DNA from: Achromobacter sp.
GTDB lineage: Bacteria; Pseudomonadota; Gammaproteobacteria; Burkholderiales; Burkholderiaceae_B
Assembly: GCA_003454835.1 (NCBI GenBank)
Contig: DMTA01000416.1
Span: forward strand, 1 to 20,599
DNA: 20,599 nucleotides
Direction: 5' to 3'
The position numbers were made by a program, and so were the translations under genes. Below are positions 13,602 to 20,599 of the stretch, piece by piece. Below the pieces are notes generated by a model, which saw nothing but the letters and a program-made list of their open reading frames with translations, made no database searches and was not told the DNA's origin. How positions within the stretch are numbered: the first letter of the stretch is position 1; the number at the start of each line of letters is the position of its first letter.

Positions 13602-15446
13602 TCAAACCGGCTGGCTCGGATCTTCGGCCAGGAAACCCCCGCTCTGATGCCGCCACAGGCGCGCGTACACGCCGTTCATCGCCAGTAGTTCCGCGTGGCT
13701 GCCCTGTTCAATGATGCGGCCCTGGTCCATGACGATGAGGCGGTCCATGGCGGCGATGGTCGACAGGCGGTGGGCGATTGCGATCACGGTCTTGCCCTGC
13801 ATGACTTCGTCCAGGCTCTCCTGAATGGCGGCTTCCACTTCGGAATCCAGCGCGCTGGTGGCTTCGTCCAGCAGCAGGATGGGCGCGTTCTTGAGCATGA
13901 CGCGGGCAATCGCAATGCGTTGGCGTTGGCCGCCGGACAGCTTGACGCCGCGTTCGCCGACGAGCGTGTCGTAGCCCGTGTTGCCGTGCGAGTCGCTGAG
14001 CTGCGCGATGAAGTCGTCTGCCTGTGCGCGGGCCGCGGCGGCGCGGATCTCTTCGCGGCTGGCGTCGGGACGGCCATAGGCGATGTTGTCGCAGATGGAG
14101 CGATGCAAGAGCGACGTGTCCTGGGTGACCATGCCGATGGCGCTGCGCAGGCTGTCCTGCGTGACCTTCGAGATGTCCTGGCCGTCGATGCGGATGTGTC
14201 CGCGCTCAACGTCGTAGAAGCGCAGCAGCAGGTTGATGAGCGTGGACTTGCCGGCGCCGGATCGTCCCACCAGGCCGATCTTTTCGCCGGGACGCACGGT
14301 CAGGGTCAGGCCGTCGAGAACCTGGCGCTCGTTGTTGTAGTTGAAGTCGACGTCGTCGAACTGGACTTCGCCCCGCGTGACGTGCAACGTGGCGGCGTTG
14401 GGCGCGTCCTGCACCTTCGGGGCATGGGTCAGGGTGGCGATGCCGTCCTGCACGGTGCCGATGTTCTCGAACAGCGAGGTCATCTGCCACATGATCCAGT
14501 GCGACATGCCGTTCACGCGAAGCGCCATGGCGGTCACCGCCGCGACTGCGCCGGTGCCGACTTCGTTGCCGTGCCACAGCCACAGCGCATAGCCGCCGGC
14601 CGCCAGGATCAAAGCAGACACCAGCGCCTGATTGACGATCTCGAACTGGCTGACCAGACGCATCTGGCGGTAGCCGGTTTCCTTGAAGTCCTCCATGGCG
14701 GCGCGTGCAAATCGTGCCTCGCGGTTGGTGTGCGAGAAGAGCTTGACGGTGGTGATGTTGGTGTAGGCGTCGGTGACGCGCCCCGTCATGGACGAGCGGG
14801 CATGCGCCTGCTCCTTGCCGACCTTGCCCAGCCGCGGCACGAAATACATCATGGCCAGGCCGTAGAGCGCCATCCAGCCGATGAAGGGCAGCATCAGGCG
14901 CCAGTCGAAGCCGCCGGCCAGCGCGACGATGGTGACGAAGTAGACGGCAATGCCCAGCACGATTTCGCAGAAGGTGAGCAGCACTTCGCGCACGGCAAGC
15001 GCGGTCTGCATGACCTTGGTGGTGACGCGGCCGGCGAATTCATCGGAGAAGAACGACAGGCTTTGCCGCAGCATCATGCGGTGAAAGTCCCAGCGCAGGC
15101 GTAGCGGCAGGTTGATGGCCAGGACCTGATGCTGGATCAGCGTGCGTAGCGCGACGACGCCGACGCTGACGCACAGCACGATGGCGATGCCCCACAAGAC
15201 CTGGCGTTCGTGTGCCGAGGCCGCCTCGCCGGCTTTCCAGGCGGTGAGCATGTCGACAATCTGCCCCAGGAAGGCGAAGAGCCACGCTTCGTAGATGGAA
15301 ACCGCCGCGCTCAGGATCGCCAGCGCGGCGATGTAGCGGCGCGAACCATGCGTGCAGAACCACAGGAACGCGAAGAATCCCTTGGGGGGCGGGGGGACGT
15401 TCTCGGAAGGGAACGGATTGAGCTGGCTTTCAAATCTGCGGAACAA
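13602..15446 (-). CDS. ABC exporter, fused permease and ATP-binding protein
   Basis: A 614-residue half-transporter of the MsbA/multidrug type, working as a dimer in the inner membrane. Seen: an N-terminal six-helix transmembrane domain (about 25-330), then the nucleotide-binding domain with Walker A GRSGAGKST (394-402), Q-loop Q442, signature LSGGQ (503-507), Walker B ILLLDE (523-528) with catalytic E528, D-loop SALD and H-loop H559. All ATPase motifs are intact. The start is TTG at 15446 with GGAG eight bases upstream; the reading frame continues upstream without an ATG. Substrate cannot be told: lipid, drug or peptide are all possible. Upstream on the same strand lie a LysR remnant and an AraC gene, with no clear operon link. 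Confidence 0.92.
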   Translation of the reverse strand: MFRRFESQLNPFPSENVPPPPKGFFAFLWFCTHGSRRYIAALAILSAAVSIYEAWLFAFLGQIVDMLTAWKAGEAASAHERQVLWGIAIVLCVSVGVVALRTLIQHQVLAINLPLRLRWDFHRMMLRQSLSFFSDEFAGRVTTKVMQTALAVREVLLTFCEIVLGIAVYFVTIVALAGGFDWRLMLPFIGWMALYGLAMMYFVPRLGKVGKEQAHARSSMTGRVTDAYTNITTVKLFSHTNREARFARAAMEDFKETGYRQMRLVSQFEIVNQALVSALILAAGGYALWLWHGNEVGTGAVAAVTAMALRVNGMSHWIMWQMTSLFENIGTVQDGIATLTHAPKVQDAPNAATLHVTRGEVQFDDVDFNYNNERQVLDGLTLTVRPGEKIGLVGRSGAGKSTLINLLLRFYDVERGHIRIDGQDISKVTQDSLRSAIGMVTQDTSLLHRSICDNIAYGRPDASREEIRAAAARAQADDFIAQLSDSHGNTGYDTLVGERGVKLSGGQRQRIAIARVMLKNAPILLLDEATSALDSEVEAAIQESLDEVMQGKTVIAIAHRLSTIAAMDRLIVMDQGRIIEQGSHAELLAMNGVYARLWRHQSGGFLAEDPSQPV

Positions 15447-15512
15447 GGCAGAGACTCCAAATTCACGAATTGATGCGAGGCGGTCGTGCGGCGGACCCGT
15501 TACGGTGATACC

Positions 15513-15782
15513 TCAGCGATATTTCAGCGCGTCGACAAAGGCGGACAAGGCGGGCGAGTCGGGGTTATGCAGGTGAAAGCCCCGGGGTGCCGGGCCGTTC
15601 TTCTCGAACTTCCTGGCGTGGATGAAACCGCATCGCCGCTGCCAGATGCTGACGCGGGACAGCCCGGTCGGATCTTGTGGCGTGGCGGGTGTCGGATTCC
15701 GCGCGGCGTACGCAGGCGATCCTACCACCATCAGACGCCGGGCCGGCCGCGCTGCCAGGGATGACGGCGCACAAGGCCGCAT
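15513..15782 (-). pseudogene. LysR-family regulator remnant (effector-domain fragment)
   Basis: An 89-codon frame that reads like broken pieces of a LysR effector domain. RRLMVVGSPAYAARNPTPAT-PQD matches the usual 'mvvvgSPaYlarhg.P.tPqDL' block, FEKNG matches the 'weFekdG' strand, and the end, GFHLHNPDSPALSAFVDALKYR-like, matches the 'gyhLyyPs...sPAlralVdalR' C-terminus. Roughly 50-60 residues that normally lie between the last two blocks are missing, and the entire HTH and first lobe are absent. The fragment abuts the AraC stop codon. It is therefore a decayed gene with an internal deletion, not a functional small protein. Confidence 0.7.
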
Positions 15783-16588
15783 CAGGACCTGAAATACCGC
15801 GCCGGGGTCGTGCCGAACACGGCCTTGAACGCGGCGACGAAGCTGGACGCGGATTCATACCCCACGTCGAGCGCCACGTTGGTGACGCTTTCGCCGTAGG
15901 CAAGCTGTTCCAGCGCGGTGAGCAAGCGCTGGCGCTGGCGCCACCGGCCGAACGACAGGCCCGCCTCTTTCTGGAACAGGCGTTCGATGGTGCGGGGGCT
16001 GGATCCGACCTGGCCCGCCAACGATTCCAGCGGCTGGCGGTTGGCCGGGTCGGTGCGCAGGAGATTGGCCAGGCGCAGCGCGCGGGTATCGGTGGGATAG
16101 GGCAGATCGACCGACGTGTGGTCCGTTGCGCGCACCTGATCGATGAGCACGCCGGCCAGGCGCGCTTCGGGTGAGTCGGCCGGGTAGTCCCACGGCGCCG
16201 CCGCGCAGGTGGCAATGACCTCGCGCATCAGTGGGCTCACTGCGACCACGCGGCATTGCGCGCCTTCAGGCATGGGATAGACGTCGGGATCGATGTAGAG
16301 CACCCGCGTGTGCGCCGGCCGCCTGACCAGCGTGGAATGCAGGGTGCCGCTGCCGATCCAGATGGCGCGGGTGGCGGGCAGCACCCATTCGCCGACGCTG
16401 GTCGTGACGTGGATCACGCCGCTGGCCGCGCACAGCAATTGATGACGGCGATGGACGTGCGGCGCCTGATCTGCGGGCATCCATTCCTCCATCAGGCCTA
16501 CGACCGGCGCCGTGGCGAGGTCGGGGTCCGGCATGGCCGCGGGGGGCTCGGCGGCGCGTGCGGCAGCTGGTTGGCGGATATTAGACAT
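15782..16588 (-). CDS. AraC family transcriptional regulator with cupin sensor
   Basis: A 268-residue regulator. Seen: an N-terminal cupin-type sensing domain (about 25-130, with HVHRRHQLL at 44-52 providing metal-type histidines and a RAIWIGSGTLHS strand), then an AraC DNA-binding domain (about 165-268) with HTH1 at LESLAGQVGSSPRTIERLF (187-205), HTH2 at SVTNVALDVGYESASSFVAA (234-253) and the family ending FGTTPARYF. Layout matches NimR-like regulators that sit divergent from an MFS exporter, as here. The ATG at 16588 has no Shine-Dalgarno site, and a TATACT box lies only about 10 bases upstream on the minus strand, so the mRNA may be nearly leaderless. Inference: it controls the adjacent MFS gene. 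Confidence 0.9.
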   Translation of the reverse strand: MSNIRQPAAARAAEPPAAMPDPDLATAPVVGLMEEWMPADQAPHVHRRHQLLCAASGVIHVTTSVGEWVLPATRAIWIGSGTLHSTLVRRPAHTRVLYIDPDVYPMPEGAQCRVVAVSPLMREVIATCAAAPWDYPADSPEARLAGVLIDQVRATDHTSVDLPYPTDTRALRLANLLRTDPANRQPLESLAGQVGSSPRTIERLFQKEAGLSFGRWRQRQRLLTALEQLAYGESVTNVALDVGYESASSFVAAFKAVFGTTPARYFRS

Positions 16589-16721
16589 AAGTCGGCTAAG
16601 TATAGACAGAACCCGCCGCGCGCTCCTGATAACTTGGACTGCTTCCGAAACGCTTGTTCGCGTTCATTCGTCCACGCGTTCAATCGTCCAGGCGTTCATG
16701 CGTTCACATCAGGAGTTCGTT
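16589..16721. promoter_or_regulatory. Divergent AraC/MFS regulatory region
   Basis: Contains a TATACT -10-like box for the AraC gene (minus strand, 16599-16604), the tandem 16-bp repeats, and AGGAG at 16711-16715 for the MFS gene. No clear -35 for either gene was found. Confidence 0.5.
16660..16707. repeat. Three tandem 16-bp repeats
   Basis: Units at 16660-16675 (GCGTTCATTCGTCCAC), 16676-16691 (GCGTTCAATCGTCCAG) and 16692-16707 (GCGTTCATGCGTTCAC) abut without spacers. They lie just before the MFS ribosome site and in the region an AraC activator would bind. They could be an operator array or a slippage-prone repeat. Confidence 0.75.
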
Positions 16722-17903
16722 TTGCAGCAGGCTGACATTCACGCCCCGGGGAGGTCACAGGCCGACCAGGGCCCGGCCGCGTCGCTGCGGGCGCCCAAGC
16801 GCGCCACGCAGTTGTCGCTGTTCATCGCAGGTTTTGCCTTGTCGTCATGGGCGCCGCTGGTGCCGTTTGCGCAGCAGCGTCTGGGCGCCGACGCGGCCAC
16901 GCTGGGTTCCGTGCTGCTGTGCCTGGGCCTGGGCGCCGTGATCGGCATGCCCGGCGCGGGCGCGCTGGTCGGGCGCGTGGGTTGCAAGGCGCTGATTGTG
17001 ACGGCAGGCCTCATTCTGGCCACCGTGCTGCCGTTGATGGCGATGGCATCGACCGCGTTCTCGTTGGGTCTGTGCCTGCTGGTCTTCGGCGCGGCCACTG
17101 GTGCCATCGACGTCGCGGCCAACGTGCATGGCACCGAGGTCCAGCGCATTGCCCGGCAGCCGCTGATGTCGGGCTTTCATGGTCTGTACAGCATCGGAGG
17201 GCTCGTTGGCGCCGCGGCAATGACCGCGATCATCGCTGCCGGCGCCAGCGCCGCGGCCGCAACCATCGCAGCCGGCCTGGTCATCGCGCTCTGCGTGCAG
17301 CTGGCCGCGCCCGGCTTCCTGCCCCTACCGCCGGCAAAAACAGGGCCGCTGCTGATCGTGCCACGCGGCATCGTGGTGGGCATCGGCCTGCTGGCGATGG
17401 TGATCTTCCTGGCGGAGGGCGCCATGCTGGACTGGAGCGCGCTGCTGCTGTCGCGCGAGAAGGGCGTGGACCAGCGCTTCGCCGGCGCGGGGTATTCGGT
17501 CTTTGCGTGCGCCATGACGCTGATCCGCTTTGTGGGCGACCGGCTTGTGACGCGGGCGGGTGAACGCGTCGTGCTGATCTCGGGCTTTCTGATCACGGCG
17601 GGCGGTTTGGCGCTGGCGGCGTGGAGCAGCAACCTGGCTGTCGTGTATCCCGCCGTTGCCTTTGCGGGGCTAGCCGCCGGCAACGTGGTGCCGATCCTGT
17701 TTTCGCTGGCGGGGCGCCAGACGGTCATGCCGCCGTCGCAGGCCATTGCGGCGGCCAGCATGCTGGGCTATCTGGGTGTGCTGTTGGGACCGGCGGTGCT
17801 CGGCTACGCCGCGCATGCCGTGGGCTTGGTCGACGCGTTTCTCTGGCTCGCGGGATTGGTGGCGCTGTCGGCGGTTGCCATTCGTTTGGTGGTGCGGCGC
17901 TGA
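16722..17903 (+). CDS. MFS transporter (YbjJ-like)
   Basis: A 393-residue major facilitator of the inner membrane with about 12 helices. Seen: the first helix region SLFIAGFALSSWAPLVPFAQ followed by the conserved interhelix block, then GALVGRVGCK as the MFS loop 2-3 signature region, FHGLYSIGGLVGAA in helix 5, and many Gly/Ala-rich helices to the end. The style matches YbjJ-like putative exporters. Start: TTG at 16722 has AGGAG with six-base spacing, whereas the in-frame ATG at 16698 lies inside the third tandem repeat with only a weak AGG. Translation from the ATG would add eight residues. It is divergent from the AraC gene, like the nimR/nimT pair of E. coli, so export of a small aromatic or drug-like compound is a reasonable guess only. 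Confidence 0.88.
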   Translation: MQQADIHAPGRSQADQGPAASLRAPKRATQLSLFIAGFALSSWAPLVPFAQQRLGADAATLGSVLLCLGLGAVIGMPGAGALVGRVGCKALIVTAGLILATVLPLMAMASTAFSLGLCLLVFGAATGAIDVAANVHGTEVQRIARQPLMSGFHGLYSIGGLVGAAAMTAIIAAGASAAAATIAAGLVIALCVQLAAPGFLPLPPAKTGPLLIVPRGIVVGIGLLAMVIFLAEGAMLDWSALLLSREKGVDQRFAGAGYSVFACAMTLIRFVGDRLVTRAGERVVLISGFLITAGGLALAAWSSNLAVVYPAVAFAGLAAGNVVPILFSLAGRQTVMPPSQAIAAASMLGYLGVLLGPAVLGYAAHAVGLVDAFLWLAGLVALSAVAIRLVVRR

Positions 17904-17945
17904 GCGCCGCCGCGCATTGACGAGCCGCGGGTGATGCGCCTGAAC

Positions 17946-17980
17946 GCATTGCCGCCATGCACTTTACGGCATTGCCGCCA
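17946..17980. repeat. 12-bp direct repeat at the LysR 3' end
   Basis: GCATTGCCGCCA occurs at 17946-17957 and 17969-17980, the second copy coding the end of the LysR protein. It looks like a small duplication in the gap between convergent genes. Confidence 0.6.
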
Positions 17981-18863
17981 CGCGCCGCCGGAACATATCC
18001 GCCATGGTGGCGGCCGCCAGCGATAGCGGCGTGCCCTGCAGCGTCATGATGCCGATGCTGGCCACCGGCATCGGCACGTCCGCACGGATGCGCCGGGCCT
18101 CGTCGCCATAGGGCTTGATGTCGAGCATGCCGGACGGGCAGATGATGAGCGCGTCGCTGCGGGTCATGAGGCTCCACATGACGCCAAAGGTGTCGCATTC
18201 GATGACGCGGGCGGGCTCGGGCAGGCCGTGCGCGCGCAGGCCGCGCAGGAAGGCTTCGGTATGGCTGCCGCCCGAGACGTTGAGCAGCCATTCGCAGCCG
18301 CGTATATCGTCCCAGCGCCGCGCGCGCGCCAGCGGATGGCCCTTGCGGCAGGCAATCATGAATTCCAGCGGACGCAGTTCCTCGAACTCGAATTCCTGAC
18401 CGCTGGCGCCGTCCTTCATGCGCGAGGCCAGCGCAAAATCCAGCGCGCCGTTGCGCAGGGCCGGCTGCACCGAGGCCAGCAGGCCTTCCGAGACCTTGAC
18501 CTTTGCGGCCGGCATGCCGGCTCTGAATTCGGCCAGCACGTCGGGCAGGACGCTGAGCATGACCATGGGTGTCACGCCGACCGCCACCCGGGCCTGCGCG
18601 CCGCTGAGCAATTGGCGGATGTCCTGGCGCGCCAGCGCGAGTTGCGCCTGCGCCAGGCGGGCGCGCACGGTCAGATGCTCGCCGCATTCGGTGACGGCGA
18701 TGCCCTTGGGGCTGCGCGTCAAGAGCGGGGCGTCGAGTTCGGTTTCGAGTTCCTTGATGGCCTTGGTCACGGCGGCTTGGCTCAGGTGCAGGCTGCGCGC
18801 GGCGGCGCGGATGCTGCGCAGTTCGGCCACTTTCAGCCATGCCCGCAGTTGATGGTCTTTCAT
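17964..18863 (-). CDS. LysR family transcriptional regulator
   Basis: A 299-residue LysR-type regulator. Seen: HTH at about 17-36 (SIRAAARSLHLSQAAVTKAI), a wing ending in SPKGIAVTECG, a linker helix with QAQLALARQDI, and an effector domain from about 92 (VAVGVTPMVMLSVLPDVLAEF) containing ACRKGHPLARA. Divergent from the Bug receptor gene across 145 bases, so it very probably controls the receptor-amidase pair. The start ATG has no good Shine-Dalgarno site; the HTH begins at the normal distance from it, which supports this start. It is convergent with the MFS gene. The inducer is likely the amide or acid handled by the downstream genes, by analogy only. Confidence 0.92.
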   Translation of the reverse strand: MKDHQLRAWLKVAELRSIRAAARSLHLSQAAVTKAIKELETELDAPLLTRSPKGIAVTECGEHLTVRARLAQAQLALARQDIRQLLSGAQARVAVGVTPMVMLSVLPDVLAEFRAGMPAAKVKVSEGLLASVQPALRNGALDFALASRMKDGASGQEFEFEELRPLEFMIACRKGHPLARARRWDDIRGCEWLLNVSGGSHTEAFLRGLRAHGLPEPARVIECDTFGVMWSLMTRSDALIICPSGMLDIKPYGDEARRIRADVPMPVASIGIMTLQGTPLSLAAATMADMFRRRVAAMP

Positions 18864-19008
18864 GACGGCTAATCGCCTGACAACCTGGGGTGGTCACCTT
18901 AACAAAAATATAGCCTTACCTGCAGCGCGGACCATCCCTAAGCTGATCGTCGATCAGGCCCGGCAAGACCGAGAGGCCTGGCCCGAAAAGCGCTTTTAGG
19001 AGGATGCC
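18864..19008. promoter_or_regulatory. Divergent LysR/Bug regulatory region with two perfect palindromes
   Basis: CTGATCGTCGATCAG at 18943-18957 is a perfect 15-bp dyad, and AAAAGCGCTTTT at 18986-18997 is a perfect 12-bp palindrome directly against the AGGAGG ribosome site (18998-19003). A GGTCACC dyad also lies at about 18893-18899. A CTGACA-like -35 at 18877-18882 is weak. The second palindrome could limit ribosome access. Confidence 0.55.
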
Positions 19009-19986
19009 ATGCCGATCTTTGCCCGCCGTGCCGTTTCCTTGTTTCTTGTCCTGCTGGCCGCAACCGCCGCCGGGGCCGCCCGCGCCGACTGGCCGGAACG
19101 GCCGATCAAGCTCATCGTCCCGTACGCCGCGGGCTCCGGTCCCGACGTGGTGCTGCGCCCGATTGCCGACGCGCTGGGCCGCGAGCTGGGACAGCCGGTC
19201 ATCGTGGAGAACCGGGGTGGGGCGGGTGGCATCGTCGGCACCCAGGCCCTGGCGTCGGCGCCGCCCGATGGCTACACCATCGGCTTCGGCAACATCGTCA
19301 CGCTGGCGATCAACAAGAGCATGTACGCCAAGCTGCCCTATGACCCGCAGCGCAGCCTGGCGCCCGTCAGCCTGGCGATCAGCAACGCGCTGGTGCTGAT
19401 CGCGCGCAACGGCCTGCCGGCCAACAACGTGCAGGAGCTGGCCGCGTATGCGAAAAAGAATCCCGGCAAGGTCAGTGTGGGGTCGCTGGGCGTCGGATCC
19501 AGCGCGCACCTGGCGGGCGAGATGCTCAAAAGCGAGACCGGAACCACCATGTTGCACGTGCCGTACAAGAGCGGCCAGCAGGCTGTGGTGGATCTGGCGG
19601 GCGGGCAGCTTGATGTGATGATCGACAACGTCGCGGGGGTTCTGCCTTTTATTCGCGCCGGTCAGGTCAAGGTGCTGGGCGCCACCAGCTTGAAGCGCGT
19701 GCCGGTATTGCCCGAGGTGCCGACGCTGGACGAGTCGGGCTTGAAGGGTTTCGAGGTGGTGTCGTGGGGCGGCATCGTGACGCCGGCCGGCGTACCCAAA
19801 CCGGTGATCGACAAGCTGAATGCCGCCGTCGCCAAGGCGTTGCTGGACCCTGCGGTGCAAAAGCAGAACGAAACCCTGTCCGTCGAGGCCACGCCGTCGA
19901 CGCCGGCACAATTCGCAGACCTGATCGCGGCCGAGATTCCGCGCTGGGCCGCGATGGTGAAGCAATCCGGGGCGTCGGCAGACTGA
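19009..19986 (+). CDS. Bug-family tripartite tricarboxylate transporter substrate-binding protein
   Basis: A 325-residue periplasmic solute receptor, second of its family here. Seen: signal peptide (about 1-26, core VSLFLVLLAATAAG, cleavage near ARA-DW), then WPERPIKLIVPYAAGSGPD, VIVENRGGAGGIVGTQALA and PDGYTIGF. The PYAAGSGPD loop differs from the AAPGGTTD of the first receptor, which suggests a different ligand. The ATG follows AGGAGG by five bases. No TctA/TctB partner is present. An amidase gene lies 111 bases downstream on the same strand and a LysR gene is divergent, so this looks like an uptake and hydrolysis unit: the receptor may bind an amide or the acid derived from it. The ligand is inference. 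Confidence 0.93.
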   Translation: MPIFARRAVSLFLVLLAATAAGAARADWPERPIKLIVPYAAGSGPDVVLRPIADALGRELGQPVIVENRGGAGGIVGTQALASAPPDGYTIGFGNIVTLAINKSMYAKLPYDPQRSLAPVSLAISNALVLIARNGLPANNVQELAAYAKKNPGKVSVGSLGVGSSAHLAGEMLKSETGTTMLHVPYKSGQQAVVDLAGGQLDVMIDNVAGVLPFIRAGQVKVLGATSLKRVPVLPEVPTLDESGLKGFEVVSWGGIVTPAGVPKPVIDKLNAAVAKALLDPAVQKQNETLSVEATPSTPAQFADLIAAEIPRWAAMVKQSGASAD

Positions 19987-20011
19987 GCGCGCGTCGGGGG
20001 ACAGTCTTGCG

Positions 20012-20059
20012 GACCGCGTGCTACGGAACGGGTTTTGCAGATCGCGTGCCGCGGATCGG
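20012..20059. repeat. Imperfect 20-bp direct repeat before the amidase gene
   Basis: The 20-base segments starting at 20012 and 20040 match at 16 of 20 positions (GACCGCGTGC... and GATCGCGTGC...), a 28-base period. A TGCGGACCG and CGGTCCGCA pair across them could also fold into a long-range hairpin between the receptor and amidase genes. Confidence 0.5.
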
Positions 20060-20097
20060 TCCGCAGCAGAACGGATATTTCAGATCAGGGAGACAAC

Positions 20098-20599
20098 ATG
20101 ACGAACGCACTCTGGCGCTGGAACGCGCTTGACCTGGCCCGCGCCATTCGCAACGGTAAAGTATCCAGCCGCGAGGCCGTGCAAAGTTGCCTGGACCGTG
20201 CCCAGGCGGTCAATGCCGCCTTCAATCCGCTGACGGAGACCTATGCCGAGCAGGCGCTGCGCGCCGCGGACGCGGCCGATGCGGCGGTGCGTGGCAAGCA
20301 GGAACTGGGCGCGCTGCATGGCGTGCCGGTCACGATCAAGGCCAACGCGGATCTGGCGGGCACGGCTACGACCAACGGCGTGACGGCCTACCGGGAACTC
20401 ATCGCGCAGGAAAATAATCCGGCGGTCGACAACTGGCTGCGCGCGGGGGCGATCGTCATCGGGCGCACGAACGTGCCGGCGTTTTCCTGGCGCTGGTTCA
20501 GCGACAACGATCTGCACGGACGCACCGTCAATCCCTTCGATGTGGCGCGCACGCCAGGCGGCTCCAGCGGGGGGGCGGCGGTGGCGGCCGCGTTGGGCG
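20098..20599 (+). CDS. Amidase (amidase signature family), 3'-truncated
   Basis: The N-terminal 167 residues of an amidase-signature hydrolase; the window ends before the stop codon. Seen: LGALHGVPVTIKANADLAG with the catalytic Lys at 81, NNPAVDNWLRAGAIVIGRTNVPAFS, and PGGSSGG at 153-159, whose first Ser (156) is the cis-Ser of the Ser-Ser-Lys triad. The nucleophilic Ser should lie about 25 residues further on, outside the window. Start ATG 20098 follows AGGGAGA at good spacing. Family knowledge: these enzymes hydrolyse carboxamides to acid plus ammonia in the cytoplasm; the substrate range is wide (aliphatic, aryl, acylamino) and cannot be told here. Same strand as the Bug receptor with no terminator between, so an operon is likely. 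Confidence 0.92.
   Translation, partial: MTNALWRWNALDLARAIRNGKVSSREAVQSCLDRAQAVNAAFNPLTETYAEQALRAADAADAAVRGKQELGALHGVPVTIKANADLAGTATTNGVTAYRELIAQENNPAVDNWLRAGAIVIGRTNVPAFSWRWFSDNDLHGRTVNPFDVARTPGGSSGGAAVAAALG

Noticed and set aside
13695..15104. 469-codon plus-strand ORF opposite the ABC exporter
   Set aside because: Antisense shadow; repeated His/Asp/Val/Gln composition and no domain, while the minus strand has every ABC motif.
16660..16707. CRISPR-like array
   Set aside because: Units abut with no spacers and are only 16 bases long; no cas genes are present.

Overview
The window is high-GC DNA, most likely from a betaproteobacterium of the Alcaligenaceae (Achromobacter/Bordetella type). 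The reasons are GC-rich codon use, two orphan Bug-type periplasmic receptors, many LysR regulators paired with catabolic genes, and the CoA-transferase/HMG-CoA-lyase-like pair. Genus is inferred from gene style, not from a database match.

Left flank (1-2914): a 5'-truncated class III CoA-transferase gene overlaps (ATGA) an HMG-CoA-lyase-family gene. A Bug receptor gene follows, then a tRNA-Gly(CCC) gene with an encoded CCA. The first three look like one catabolic/uptake operon for an acyl-CoA-forming organic acid.

Middle (2915-9229): directly after the tRNA the composition drops. One sampled 60-base line in the island is about 47% GC, against 68% in a core line. Coding becomes sparse and three accessory genes appear: a DUF5677-like protein with an R-x4-H motif, a TPR plus LA2681-like HEPN protein with its own R-x4-H motif, and a KAP-family P-loop NTPase. 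Long AT-richer gaps separate them. This looks like a tRNA-associated island with defence-type cargo, though no integrase or second attachment site is visible. It is the best place to look for an undescribed system.

Right flank (9230-20599) returns to core-like DNA. It holds: an SDR divergent from a LysR gene; a structured intergenic region with a minus-strand terminator; a membrane-anchored protein of unknown function; an exported protein; a 61-residue two-helix membrane protein; a fused ABC exporter; a decayed LysR remnant; an AraC regulator divergent from an MFS transporter, with three tandem 16-bp repeats between them; and a LysR gene divergent from a second Bug receptor gene, which is followed by an amidase gene cut by the window end. 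Three genes here (exported protein, ABC exporter, MFS) appear to start at TTG codons supported by Shine-Dalgarno sequences.

The recurring pattern is a regulator divergent from its probable target, with dyads or short repeats in the shared intergenic region.
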